A stretch of 33,722 bases of DNA from Acidobacterium sp. (GCA_027315385.1 DAHUYD010000037.1:1-33722); one strand, 5' to 3'; counted from the first letter of the stretch, positions 7,244 through 15,913 are shown. The notes: generated by a model not told the origin, from the letters alone. Translations and numbers: made by a program.

Positions 7244-7884
7244 TGAAAGCCTGTCTCGGCAAGCAGCCTGCGCAGGCGTTCGAGACAGCGTCCGCGGATG
7301 AAGCCGATGGAGCCGGTGGCGAGCCCGAGGCGGCGTGCGACATCCGCGTAGGGCAGTGCCTCATCCCCGTAGAAGAGCATGCGAATGAGCGTGGCACAGC
7401 GGCCGGAGAGCCTGTCGACGGATTCCCGGAGGGCCTGCTGGAGCTCGATCTGCACGAGCTGCTCGGAGGCGAGCGGCGCGGCGTCCATGACTTCAATGGG
7501 CGGCTGCCCGTCGTCCTGCGAGTCGAGAGGCAGATCGTTGCGGATGCGCATCTGCTTCCAGCGGAGCGACTGGTGGGAGGCAACAGTGAGCAGCCAGGAG
7601 CGGAGAGACTCGACTTTGCGCAGATCAGCGAGCTTGGAAAAGAGCTCGACGCAGACCTGCTGAAAGATGTCGGCAGCGTCCTGCGGCTGCGCGCCGTAGC
7701 GCATGGGCACGCTGTAGATCATGCGCTGGTACTTGGCGATCAGGGCGGTCCATGCATCGGCGTCGCCGTCGAGACAGGCGCGCACCAGGCGGGTATCGTC
7801 CCATGAGGGCGAGGGCGCAGTGAGCCGTGTATGGACGCGGCGGGCAGCGGCGGGCAGCTTCGGGTTGGCGGTTTCCTCGGTCAA
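7240..7884 (-). CDS. ECF-type RNA polymerase sigma factor
   Basis: 214 residues. Region 2 spans about 28-112 (TRLVRACLDGDADAWTALIAKYQRMIY, then DAADIFQQVCVELFSKL, then LRSWLLTVASHQSLRWKQ). Region 4 spans about 158-210 (LSGRCATLIRMLFYGDEALPYADVARRLGLATGSIGFIRGRCLERLRRLL). Such factors redirect RNA polymerase to a small regulon. The start is a TTG at 7884, overlapping the stop of the peptide-binding protein (TTGA), so translation is probably coupled. AAGGGA lies only two bases before it, closer than ideal, and no better in-frame start precedes region 2. It is sandwiched between an ABC importer and TPR-CHAT, both overlapping. I found no convincing ECF-type AAC/GTC promoter motif in front of the operon. 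Confidence 0.9.
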   Translation of the reverse strand: MTEETANPKLPAAARRVHTRLTAPSPSWDDTRLVRACLDGDADAWTALIAKYQRMIYSVPMRYGAQPQDAADIFQQVCVELFSKLADLRKVESLRSWLLTVASHQSLRWKQMRIRNDLPLDSQDDGQPPIEVMDAAPLASEQLVQIELQQALRESVDRLSGRCATLIRMLFYGDEALPYADVARRLGLATGSIGFIRGRCLERLRRLLAETGFQ

Positions 7885-9638
7885 GGTCCCTTGCGCCAGT
7901 AGAAAGAAGCAATGTTATCAAGCATTCCCGGGTCCAGGGGCCCCGGAGCGGCGCCTGCCAGCGGAGCGCGCACGGCGGCGAGCATGTTGGGCGAGACGAG
8001 CGAGAGGAACGGGAGCTGCGCGGCGTAGATTGACTGGATGCGGAAGTAGGCCGCGCGTCTTTGACGGAAATCGGTGAGGGTCATCTGCTGCCGCATGAGG
8101 CTGTCGATCTCGGCTTCCCATGGTGTGGCGGGCTGGGCTTCGCCCTGATTCCAGAGGTGGAGGTTGCCGCTGGAGAGCCAGAGGCTCATGTTGCCGTTGG
8201 GGTCAGTGTCTCCGGCGCTGAGAGCCATGACGGCCAGGTCATAGTCGTGGGACTGGGTGATGCGCTGGAGGAAGCTGCGGAATTCGAGGGGGACGACCGA
8301 GGCATCGATGCCGAGCGCGGCGAAGTTGTGTGCGAGCAGGGTGGCGATGCCGGACTGGGCGCGGTTGCTGGAGGTTGCGATGATGGTGAAGCGGACGGGA
8401 TTGCCGTCGCGATCATAGAGCGCCGCGCCGCGCCAGCGGAATCCGGCGTCGGCGAGCAACCGGCGGGCGCTAGGCAGGTCGAGCGCGGTGGGGCGCAGGG
8501 CGGGATTGGCCCACTGACCGCTGGCCGGCGTGACGGGCGAGGCGAGCGGGACGGCGTGATCCTGAAAGACGAGATGGACGAGAGCTGCACGATCGACGGC
8601 GAGAGAGAGCGCCTGACGAAAGGGCTGCTGGAGGAACCAGGTCTGCGTGTGAGCGGCCTGCGGAAGATGGGCGGCGAGATCGGCGTTGAGGTTGAAGAGG
8701 AGCAGATCGAATTCGAGTCCGGGCCCCCCGTCAAGCTCACGGATGAGATTGGAGCTGGAGAGCTTTTGCAGGGAGGAGTAGGTGTCCGCGGTGAGGCGCG
8801 AGATGAGGTCGAGCTGGCCGGCGGTGAAGCGAATGGCTTCAGCGTCCTGATTGGATGCGAAGGAAAAATCGACCTCATCGAGATACGGGAGTGGGCGACT
8901 GCCGGCGTCCTGCTTCCAGTAATACGGATTGCGCTCCAGGACGAGGGACTGTCCGGGGCGGTAGCTGCGGAGGCGGAACGGACCGAGGCCGACGAGCTGC
9001 GCGGGGGGAGTGACGAGGGTCCAGGCATTGGCGAGGGTGCCGGCCTGCAGGAGCGGCTGCAGCAGATGACTGGGCAGGATGGCGATGCCGTCAAAGAGTC
9101 GTGCGGCGGCGGCGTAGGGACGGGGCAGGTCGAAGCGGACGAGATCGGGGCCAAGCCTGGTGACGCGGATCGGCCGACCGTCGATGATGAGCAGATCGCG
9201 CTGAGGCGCGTTCAGTTTGGGATCGAGATAGACACGAAAGGAAAACAGCACGTCGTCGGCGGTGAAGGGCGAGCCGTCAGAGAATCGTACGCCGTGGCGC
9301 AGATGAAGCAGGTAGGACTGCCCGTCGCGGCCGACCTGCCAGGAGCTGGCGAGCGCGGGCTCGACGGCATCGGTGGCGCGATTGATGTGGAGCAGATCGG
9401 CGTTGAGGATGGAGGTGACCGTGCGCGAGGCGCTGTCAGTGGCGAAGACGGGATTGAGGGTGCGGGGTTCAGCACGGAGCGATGCGCTGAGATGGCCGCC
9501 GGGAGCGCCGCGGAGCGAGGAGATGCGCAACGCCTGAGGGCACGCGGGCAGCGCGAGCGCAGCACTGAAAGCGAATGCAGCGAGAAACAGAGCGACGCGC
9601 GCGGAGGGGAGAGATGGGAAAACGAACGCGGCTTTCAC
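7881..9638 (-). CDS. Periplasmic peptide-binding protein of an ABC importer
   Basis: 585 residues, SBP family 5 (OppA/DppA/YejA-like), from GTG 9638 with AAGGA five bases upstream. The signal sequence lies in residues 1-36 (basic start, then VALFLAAFAFSAALALPAC). The Cys could be lipidated, but Pro two residues before it makes a weak lipobox. Family features: RTLNPVFATDSASRTV, then LRHGVRFSDGSPFTADDVLFSF, GLGPFRLRSYRPGQSLVLERNPYYWK, and the late PFRQALSLAVDRAALV. It should bind oligopeptides in the periplasm and deliver them to the two permeases encoded just upstream (10-base gap). Its 3' end overlaps the sigma-factor start, which is unusual for a nutrient importer. Confidence 0.93.
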   Translation of the reverse strand: MKAAFVFPSLPSARVALFLAAFAFSAALALPACPQALRISSLRGAPGGHLSASLRAEPRTLNPVFATDSASRTVTSILNADLLHINRATDAVEPALASSWQVGRDGQSYLLHLRHGVRFSDGSPFTADDVLFSFRVYLDPKLNAPQRDLLIIDGRPIRVTRLGPDLVRFDLPRPYAAAARLFDGIAILPSHLLQPLLQAGTLANAWTLVTPPAQLVGLGPFRLRSYRPGQSLVLERNPYYWKQDAGSRPLPYLDEVDFSFASNQDAEAIRFTAGQLDLISRLTADTYSSLQKLSSSNLIRELDGGPGLEFDLLLFNLNADLAAHLPQAAHTQTWFLQQPFRQALSLAVDRAALVHLVFQDHAVPLASPVTPASGQWANPALRPTALDLPSARRLLADAGFRWRGAALYDRDGNPVRFTIIATSSNRAQSGIATLLAHNFAALGIDASVVPLEFRSFLQRITQSHDYDLAVMALSAGDTDPNGNMSLWLSSGNLHLWNQGEAQPATPWEAEIDSLMRQQMTLTDFRQRRAAYFRIQSIYAAQLPFLSLVSPNMLAAVRAPLAGAAPGPLDPGMLDNIASFYWRKGP

Positions 9639-9648
9639 GGTGGTCCTT

Positions 9649-10704
9649 CTAACGAGGCAACTTATACCAGTGACGCGAAAGGGAAGGCAACGTAAGCGGG
9701 CGAAGGGAACCGGCGCGATCGGCGAGGACGTGTACAGAGAAGAAAAAGGGAATCATTGTCCAGATGGGAGAGATGAGCCATGGATATTCAACGAATGTTG
9801 ACAAATGCTGCGCGGCGGTGAGCATGACGCCCCAACTGACGAGAGGTTCAGTGACGCCGAGGCCGAGATAGGAGAGCGCAACCTCACTGGCGATGAACTG
9901 GGGCAGCAGGACGGTGAACTGGGTGATGGCCTGCGGTGCGAGGTCGGGGAGAGTGTGCCAGCGCGCGATCTGCCAGGGTGAGGCACCCGTGGCCCGCGCC
10001 ATGGTGACGTAGGCGCGCTGGTGCGCGGCGATGGTGACGCCGCGGAGGATTCTGGCGGGACGCGCCCAGCCGATGGCGGCCATGAGGGCGGTGCTGGCGG
10101 CCACAGCGACCCAGGGCGAGACGCGCAGAGGCAGCAAGGCGCGCACGGCGAGTAGCAGATAGAACCATGGGACGGAGATCATGGTCTCCACGAGGCGCAT
10201 GAGGAGAGTGTCAAGCCAGGGCGCGGCGGACCCGGCGATGAGACCGACGGCAAGAGCGAGGAGCGAGGCCGCGAGCGATGCGGTGAGGCCGATGGCGAGG
10301 GTGGTGCGTCCGCCGTAGAGGAGGCGGGACCAGACGTCGCGGCCGAACTCGTCTGTGCCAAGGAAGTGAGGCGCGCCGCCGCTGATGCCGCAGAGATGGA
10401 GGCTGCCTGGGGATGCGTCGACGGTGGTGTCTGCAGAGGCCGTGGTGACGAAGAACTTCAGCGGTATGAATGCCGCGCCCCGCCGGGTGTAGACGGCGAA
10501 CTGGCCGGGGACGGGCTGCGGCCGCACGAGATAGGGACGCAGATGGAATTGTCCGGCGGGCGATGTGAAGCGAATGCCTTCAGGCGGCAGATACGGGAGC
10601 GAGGCGTCGATGGCCGCCGGGTCCGCAGTGGCGAAGAAGCCCGCGAAGGCGAAGAGCGCGGAGTAGAGGACTAGGAAGATGAGGGCGGCGCGGGGGAGCG
10701 TCAT
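9649..10704 (-). CDS. Peptide ABC transporter permease (DppC/YejE-like)
   Basis: 351 residues from ATG 10704, which overlaps the preceding permease stop (ATGA). Longer in-frame N-termini are Arg/Pro-rich translations of that gene and are not real. A first membrane segment (residues ~5-25) is followed by a periplasmic stretch of ~90 residues (to HFLGTDEFGRDVWSRLLYGG, the conserved motif of this subunit). Four or five further membrane segments carry the EAA-type loop near ARATGASPWQIARWHTLPD. The long periplasmic stretch resembles YejE rather than DppC. It pairs with the other permease to form the channel. Confidence 0.9.
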   Translation of the reverse strand: MTLPRAALIFLVLYSALFAFAGFFATADPAAIDASLPYLPPEGIRFTSPAGQFHLRPYLVRPQPVPGQFAVYTRRGAAFIPLKFFVTTASADTTVDASPGSLHLCGISGGAPHFLGTDEFGRDVWSRLLYGGRTTLAIGLTASLAASLLALAVGLIAGSAAPWLDTLLMRLVETMISVPWFYLLLAVRALLPLRVSPWVAVAASTALMAAIGWARPARILRGVTIAAHQRAYVTMARATGASPWQIARWHTLPDLAPQAITQFTVLLPQFIASEVALSYLGLGVTEPLVSWGVMLTAAQHLSTFVEYPWLISPIWTMIPFFFSVHVLADRAGSLRPLTLPSLSRHWYKLPR

Positions 10705-11651
10705 GATGCGGCCTCGCGCAGGCGGGGATCGTGAAGCCAGAGAAGCAGGTCCGCGAGGAGGTTGCCGAGGATGAGCAGGAGCGCGGAGCAGAAGACGCCG
10801 GCGACGACGACATTGGTATCGCGCATGAGGATGGCGTTGAGCAGAAGCTGACCGAGGCCGGGCCATCCGAAGAGAACTTCAACAAACAACGATGCGCTGA
10901 GCAGCGAGCCGATGCCGAGACCGAAGAGCGAGATGAGGGGATTGGCGGCCTCAGGCAGGATGTAACGGAAGAGTACGATGCGCGGCGGCAGGCCATGCAT
11001 GTGCGCGGCTTCAACAGCGGGCGCGTGCTGCGCCGCATCAAAGCCGCCCTGCAGATGGCGCAGCACGAGGGGCAAATAACCAAGCGCCATGGCCAAGGCG
11101 GGGAGCGCGAGCTGGCGGACGAAATTGCTCCACTGCGTCCATGAGGCGGTTGGGCTGGTTGTGCCGATGGGCAGAGGCGCGAGGGCGTGCAGGCGCAGCG
11201 CGGTCCAGAGCAGGAGAAAGGCGAGGACGGGATCGGGGATGGACCAGAGAAGTGAAGCGAAGAGGCGCACGAGCGCGGCGGGCCGACCGCGCAGTGTGCT
11301 GAGAAGAAGACCGAGAAGCCATGCGCCGCACAGCCCCGCGCCGCTGAGCAGCAGCGTGTTTGCGATGCGCTCTGCGAGTAAGGCACGGACGGGCATGTGA
11401 TAGGCGAGGGACTGGCCGAAGTCGCCGTGAAGCGCGGATGCGCACCAGAGCGCGTAACGACGGACGATGGGAGAGCGGGGATCGGCCTGCTGCTGGATGG
11501 ACCGCAGGGTTTGCGGCGAAAGGCCGGGCTCAAGGCGCAGGGTGGTGAAGTAGTCGCCGGGCGCGGCACGCAGGAGCGCGAAGCAGAGCAGCGAGACAGC
11601 CAGGAGCGAGCCGAGCGAGTGAGCGAGACGTGTTGCCAGAGAGGAGATCAT
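10701..11651 (-). CDS. Peptide ABC transporter permease (DppB/YejB-like)
   Basis: 316 residues from ATG 11651, overlapping the ATPase stop (ATGA). It has the family start (RLAHSLGSLLAVSLLCFALLRAAPGDYF), a periplasmic part with HGDFGQSLAYHMPV, and five further membrane segments. The coupling loop lies near AHMHGLPPRIVLFRYILPEA, followed by EVLFGWPGLGQLLLNAI, a hallmark of BPD_transp_1 peptide permeases. With the next gene it forms the heterodimeric channel of a peptide importer. Confidence 0.9.
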   Translation of the reverse strand: MISSLATRLAHSLGSLLAVSLLCFALLRAAPGDYFTTLRLEPGLSPQTLRSIQQQADPRSPIVRRYALWCASALHGDFGQSLAYHMPVRALLAERIANTLLLSGAGLCGAWLLGLLLSTLRGRPAALVRLFASLLWSIPDPVLAFLLLWTALRLHALAPLPIGTTSPTASWTQWSNFVRQLALPALAMALGYLPLVLRHLQGGFDAAQHAPAVEAAHMHGLPPRIVLFRYILPEAANPLISLFGLGIGSLLSASLFVEVLFGWPGLGQLLLNAILMRDTNVVVAGVFCSALLLILGNLLADLLLWLHDPRLREAAS

Positions 11652-13186
11652 GGCCCTCCGGGTTCCGGCAGGATGGCATGAAGAAGCTGCAAGGCGGCGG
11701 GGTGCTCTGCGAGGCGCGCGAAATCCGCGGCGGGATGGCACTCGACGATATGGCCCTGGTGCAGGAGAGCGATGCGATCAGCGGAGCGGAGGAAGCGGCC
11801 GAGGTCATGGGTGAAGTGGATGCAGGCGACATGCATCTGCGCGCGGAGCCGGTCAAGCAGCTCGAGGATGGAGTCCTGCAGTGCGCGATCGAGGCCGGCG
11901 AGTGCTTCATCGAGCAAGAGCAGCGAAGGCTGCAGCATGAGGGCGCGGGCTATGGCGACACGCTGGCGCTCACCACCGCTGAGCTGCGGCGGGCGGCGCG
12001 TGAGACAGGTGGCGGGGAGCGTGACGGCCGCGAACATCTGCCGGATGCGCTCTGCGACATTGCGCGGCGTGCCGCGGTTGCGGGCGTGGATACGGAGCGG
12101 TTCAGCAAGGATCTCTGCGATGGTGAGGCGCGGGTTGAGGGCGCCGACTGTGTCCTGCAGGACGAGCTGTATCTGCGCGCGGGACGCGAGGGAGCGAGGC
12201 GGATCGAGAGACGCGCCGGCGAAGAGGATCTCACCGGAATAGCGGGATTCAATTCCCGCAAGACAGCGCGCGAGTGTGGACTTGCCGGAGCCGGATGCGC
12301 CGACGATGGCAAGAGACTCGCCGGGCGCGAGACTGAGGCTCACCTGGCGCAGGATGGGCGTGGTGCGCACGGTGTGCGGCCAGAGGCGATGGGTGGCGTG
12401 TGCGAACCGCAGATGGCGCACCTGCAGCAGTGGTGCAGCCTGGCTGTGACCGGCGAGCGCCGGCGGCGCGGGACGCGATGCGTGCGAAGGCACGTAGTCC
12501 GCGAGGGCGCCGGCTTGGAGGCTGAGGATGCGGTCGGCGATGGCAGCGAGCAGGGCTGGATCGTGACTGACGATGAGCATGGCGGTGCGGCGCAGCGCGC
12601 GCATACGGAGCAGCAGATCGAGGATGTGGCGCTGGGTGACGGTATCGAGCGCGGAAGAGGGCTCGTCTGCGAGGAGCAGCGATGGTTGCACAGCGAGTGC
12701 CTGCGCGATGGCGACACGCTGGGCCTCTCCCCCACTTAACTGATGCGGGTAAGCCGCGGCAGTGCATTCGGGATCGCTGAAGCCCGCGCCGGCGAGAGCA
12801 TGAAGCAGATCGGCGCGTGTCGTGGCGCGGGGCAACATATCTCGCAACTGCGAGCGCACGCGGCGAAAGGGGCTGAGCCTGCCGGCCGGATCCTGAAAGA
12901 TGAAGCCCATGCGGCGAAAGCGAAGCGTGCGCCTCTCTGACATCGACATGGCGAGGAGATCGCGGTCTTCAAAGCGAAGCGCGGCGCAGCGGATGCGAGC
13001 AGCGGGCGCAGGCACGCCGAGGATGCAGCGCAGGAGAGAGGTTTTGCCGCAGCCGCTGGGGCCAAGGAGGCCGACGATCTCGCCCGGCTCCATCGACAGG
13101 CTTGCGCTTTGCAGAACAGGGACAGTGCCTTCGCGGGTTGGACCGTAATCGAGGGACAGATCCTGAACGGAAAGCAAGGGCGTCAT
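11648..13186 (-). CDS. Fused two-domain peptide ABC ATPase (DppDF/YejF-like)
   Basis: 512 residues from ATG 13186. Two complete nucleotide-binding domains are fused. NBD1 has Walker A GPSGCGKT, signature LSGGE and Walker B LLLADEPSSALD. NBD2 has Walker A GASGSGKST, signature LSGGE and Walker B LLLLDEALAGLD followed by an H-loop His in HFTHD. It powers the importer encoded by the next three genes, an arrangement like yejABEF, whose product imports peptides. There is no Shine-Dalgarno sequence before ATG 13186, but a TACAAT box lies seven bases upstream, so the message may be leaderless. In-frame ATGs at 13219 and 13249 would add short Arg/Cys-rich tails and are less likely. It is the first gene of the long minus-strand set. 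Confidence 0.92.
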   Translation of the reverse strand: MTPLLSVQDLSLDYGPTREGTVPVLQSASLSMEPGEIVGLLGPSGCGKTSLLRCILGVPAPAARIRCAALRFEDRDLLAMSMSERRTLRFRRMGFIFQDPAGRLSPFRRVRSQLRDMLPRATTRADLLHALAGAGFSDPECTAAAYPHQLSGGEAQRVAIAQALAVQPSLLLADEPSSALDTVTQRHILDLLLRMRALRRTAMLIVSHDPALLAAIADRILSLQAGALADYVPSHASRPAPPALAGHSQAAPLLQVRHLRFAHATHRLWPHTVRTTPILRQVSLSLAPGESLAIVGASGSGKSTLARCLAGIESRYSGEILFAGASLDPPRSLASRAQIQLVLQDTVGALNPRLTIAEILAEPLRIHARNRGTPRNVAERIRQMFAAVTLPATCLTRRPPQLSGGERQRVAIARALMLQPSLLLLDEALAGLDRALQDSILELLDRLRAQMHVACIHFTHDLGRFLRSADRIALLHQGHIVECHPAADFARLAEHPAALQLLHAILPEPGGP

Positions 13187-13193
13187 CGCGCAG

Positions 13194-13199
13194 ATTGTA
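13194..13199 (-). promoter_or_regulatory. Possible -10 box for a leaderless ABC operon transcript
   Basis: TACAAT on the minus strand (5 of 6 to TATAAT) ends seven bases before the ATPase ATG, so transcription could begin at the A of the start codon. I see no good -35 box 16-18 bases further up. The absence of a ribosome binding site fits a leaderless message. Confidence 0.35.
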
Positions 13200-13255
13200 T
13201 CACCGGCCAAAGTGCGCATCCGGCGCTGTGCGCATCGCGCGGAATTCACGGTGCG

Positions 13256-13284
13256 TTTACGGAAAAGAGTGCCCTGCCTATATT
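13256..13284 (+). promoter_or_regulatory. Sigma70-type promoter of the glycan cluster
   Basis: TTTACG (13256-13261), a 17-base spacer and TATATT (13279-13284) match consensus at 4 and 5 of 6 positions. The expected start, about 13291, gives a leader of ~35 bases ending in AAGGAG (13315-13320), five bases before the ATG at 13326. Confidence 0.5.
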
Positions 13285-13325
13285 TTCCGCGCCGCAGTGC
13301 GCCCTATAGCCAGTAAGGAGACGAT

Positions 13326-14633
13326 ATGCGAGCGCGAGCGATGTTGTATTGCCAGCATCTGGCAGGAATCGGGCACTTGATTCGCAGCACGGAACTGGCG
13401 CGCGCATTGGGCACGGATGGATGGGATGTGCTGCTGGTAGTTGGCGGCGATGTGCCGCGCGACTTCATGTTTCCGTCGGCGGTGAAGGTGGAGCAGCTTG
13501 AAGCGCTGCGATCCGATCCGGAGTACAAGACGCTGTCAACGTGCGGGGATGAGCACAGTCTGAATGAAACCAAGGTACGCCGCACGGTGCGACTGCTGGC
13601 GTTGTTCGATGCCTTTGCGCCAGATGCGCTGATTACGGAGATGTATCCGTTTGGCCGCAAGAAGTTTGGATTTGAATTGCTGCCGCTGCTGGAACGCGCA
13701 CGGAATGCAGAGCACCGGCCGCTGATCGCAGCAAGCGTGCGAGACATTCTGGTGCGCAAGCGGGACCAGGAAGCGCACGAGCGGCGCGTGCTTAAGATCG
13801 TGAATCACTTTTACGATGTGGTGCTTGTGCACTCCGATGAATTGATGCAGCCGTTGCAGGCTACGTTCGGTCTAGCGGCGGAGCTTCGTCCGGCGGTGAT
13901 GCACACGGGCTATGTAGTTGCGGATGAGCGCGGCGGGCAGGCGGAGTCGCTGGATGCCGCGGCGCGGATGTTTGTGGAGCGGGAGCTGGGCGGCGAGGAG
14001 TTCATCGTGGTGAGCTGCGGCAGCGGAAGGCTCCATGCGGGCCAGCAACTGACCTTTGCGGCGCTTGAAGCGGCGCCGGCAGTGTGCGGGCGCTTCCCGC
14101 ACCGGATTCTGATCTGCGCGGGTCCGCTGGCGCCGGCGGATGTATATGCGCGATACGAAGGCATGGCCGCGGGGATGGACCGCGTGCGCCTGGTGCACGA
14201 TCTCCCCTTTTTGCGCAAGCTGCTGGAGCGGGCTGTGCTTTCAGTGAGCCTGGGGGGATACAACACGGTGATGGAACTGCAGGCGGCGCGGACGCAGGCG
14301 CTGGTCCATGCGGCGGAGCCGAACGGCGACACCGAACAGAGGATGCGCGTGGAAAGCCTTGCGGGGAAGGGGCAAATCCGCGCGCTCGATACCTGGGATC
14401 TGCTGAATGGGCGTCTTGCAGGGCGCATTGAAGAGGCGCTGGGCGATCCGCTGCCGGTGGCGGCGCCGCAGATGGACGGCGCGAAGACAAGCGCGCAGAT
14501 TCTGAAGCTGCTGCACCGGAAGCGCCGCGCGGCGGCGGTGCTGGCGGGCACGATGCCTCGCGAGAGGAGAGCGGTGACGGCGCGGAACGAGGCACCGTCG
14601 CGCCGCGCGGAGGGCCGGACGTTATGCGCCTGA
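13326..14633 (+). CDS. MurG-like (COG4671-type) glycosyltransferase, first paralog
   Basis: 435 residues from ATG 13326, with AAGGAG five bases upstream. GT-B fold. The N-terminal half opens with MLYCQHLAGIGHLIRSTELARAL, the glycine-loop entry of MurG-like enzymes. The C-terminal half has FIVVSCGSGRLHAGQQL and SLGGYNTVMELQAARTQALV, the usual sugar-nucleotide-binding region (GGYNT then E). No membrane segment or signal is visible; it should act at the cytoplasmic face of the inner membrane. The last ~40 residues are Arg/Ala-rich and probably disordered. It is similar in layout to the next gene, which overlaps it by 10 bases, so the two may act in sequence or as a complex. The donor and acceptor are unknown. 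Confidence 0.82.
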   Translation: MRARAMLYCQHLAGIGHLIRSTELARALGTDGWDVLLVVGGDVPRDFMFPSAVKVEQLEALRSDPEYKTLSTCGDEHSLNETKVRRTVRLLALFDAFAPDALITEMYPFGRKKFGFELLPLLERARNAEHRPLIAASVRDILVRKRDQEAHERRVLKIVNHFYDVVLVHSDELMQPLQATFGLAAELRPAVMHTGYVVADERGGQAESLDAAARMFVERELGGEEFIVVSCGSGRLHAGQQLTFAALEAAPAVCGRFPHRILICAGPLAPADVYARYEGMAAGMDRVRLVHDLPFLRKLLERAVLSVSLGGYNTVMELQAARTQALVHAAEPNGDTEQRMRVESLAGKGQIRALDTWDLLNGRLAGRIEEALGDPLPVAAPQMDGAKTSAQILKLLHRKRRAAAVLAGTMPRERRAVTARNEAPSRRAEGRTLCA

Positions 14634-15889
14634 TGGTTTACTCGCACGATACGTTTGGGCTGGGCAATATTCGGCGCATGCTGGCGATCTGCCACCACTT
14701 GCATGCGACGGTCGAAGATTTGTCGATCCTGATTGTGTCCGGGTCGCCGATGCTGCAGAGCTTTCGCGTGGCCGAGGGAATCGACTACATCAAGCTGCCG
14801 TGCCTGAAGCGGTCAGATACGGGTGAGCTGGGCGTTAAGTTTCTGCCGATGGAGGCCGATGAGGTGATTCGGCTGCGGCGGGAGCTGCTGCTCTCGACCG
14901 TCCTCTCGTTTCGCCCAGACGTGATTCTGGTGGACAAGAAGCCGGATGGACTGGCGGGCGAACTGGAGCCGGCGCTGCGGCACGTGCGCTGTGCGCTGCC
15001 GGAGACGCACGTGAGCCTGGTGCTGCGCGACATTCTGGATGCGCCGGCGAAGACGACGGAAGAGTGGACGAAGCGCGGCTACAACAACGTGCTGCACTGG
15101 TACTACGACAGCATCCTGGTGCTTGGCTCGCAAGGCGTTTTCGATGTGTGCGCGGAGTACCGGATTCCGCCTGCGATCTGCAGGAAGGTGATGTACTGCG
15201 GCTACGTGGCGCGCCATGAGGCGCTTGAAGACAGCGCGAAGCTGCGCGCGGAGCTGGGCGTGAGAAGCGGAGCCGCCCTGGTGCTGGCGACGGCGGGCGG
15301 CGGCGAGGATGGGTTTGCGCTGATGCTGCGGAGCATGGAAGCCGCGCGCAGACTGCACACTGAGCGCGGCGCGCACATGGTGGTGGTGGCGGGACCGGAG
15401 CTGCCGTCCGCGCAACGCAAGCGCCTGAGCACAGCGGCCGCGAATGCGCCGTACACGCGCGTGCTCGAGTTTGTGCCGGACATGATGAGCTACATGCATG
15501 CGGCGGACGTGGTGATCTCGATGGGCGGATACAACACCGTGTGCGAGCTGGCGACGCTGAACAAGCGCGCGGTGATGGTGCCGCGCACGGCGCCGGTGAT
15601 GGAGCAACTGATTCGCATGGAGCGCATGGCTGAATATGGGCCGTATGTTGCGCTCTCTCCGCATGGGCTGCGAGCCGACGCGGTGGCGGACGCGGTGCTG
15701 ACGCAACTGGACGATGCGCACCGGCATGGCCGCAGCGAATGGCGACTGGACATGGGCGCATTGCCGCGGATCGCGCGCCTTATTCGCCAGATCGGCGGAC
15801 GGATATCCGCACAAGAGATGCAAATGCCACAGGCGAGGCTGCCGGAGTGGGAAGTCGGCGAACCGTTTGTGGACGCAGCTGCTTCATAG
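14624..15889 (+). CDS. MurG-like (COG4671-type) glycosyltransferase, second paralog
   Basis: 421 residues from ATG 14624, inside the previous gene's end. It opens with MRLMVYSHDTFGLGNIRRMLAI, a variant of the glycine-loop entry, followed by SILIVSGSPMLQSF and RPDVILVDKKPDG. The C-terminal half holds LVLATAGGGEDGFAL, MVVVAGPELP and DVVISMGGYNTVCELATLNKRAVMVPR, the same GGYNT...E donor-binding motif as its neighbour. The two are therefore paralogs that have diverged. No membrane segment is seen. Role: probably addition of one sugar to a lipid-linked or surface glycan exported by the ABC protein two genes on. Confidence 0.82.
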   Translation: MRLMVYSHDTFGLGNIRRMLAICHHLHATVEDLSILIVSGSPMLQSFRVAEGIDYIKLPCLKRSDTGELGVKFLPMEADEVIRLRRELLLSTVLSFRPDVILVDKKPDGLAGELEPALRHVRCALPETHVSLVLRDILDAPAKTTEEWTKRGYNNVLHWYYDSILVLGSQGVFDVCAEYRIPPAICRKVMYCGYVARHEALEDSAKLRAELGVRSGAALVLATAGGGEDGFALMLRSMEAARRLHTERGAHMVVVAGPELPSAQRKRLSTAAANAPYTRVLEFVPDMMSYMHAADVVISMGGYNTVCELATLNKRAVMVPRTAPVMEQLIRMERMAEYGPYVALSPHGLRADAVADAVLTQLDDAHRHGRSEWRLDMGALPRIARLIRQIGGRISAQEMQMPQARLPEWEVGEPFVDAAAS

Positions 15890-15913
15890 CGCTTTCATCC
15901 GGGCGCGCAACAA

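Noticed and set aside
5477-7246. Plus-strand open frame of 589 codons opposite TPR-CHAT
   Set aside because: Low-complexity Gly/Glu composition opposite a gene with intact TPR and catalytic motifs; antisense shadow.
8061-9695. Plus-strand open frame of 544 codons opposite the peptide-binding protein
   Set aside because: Same bias and no motif; the opposite strand has a signal peptide and SBP family 5 signatures.
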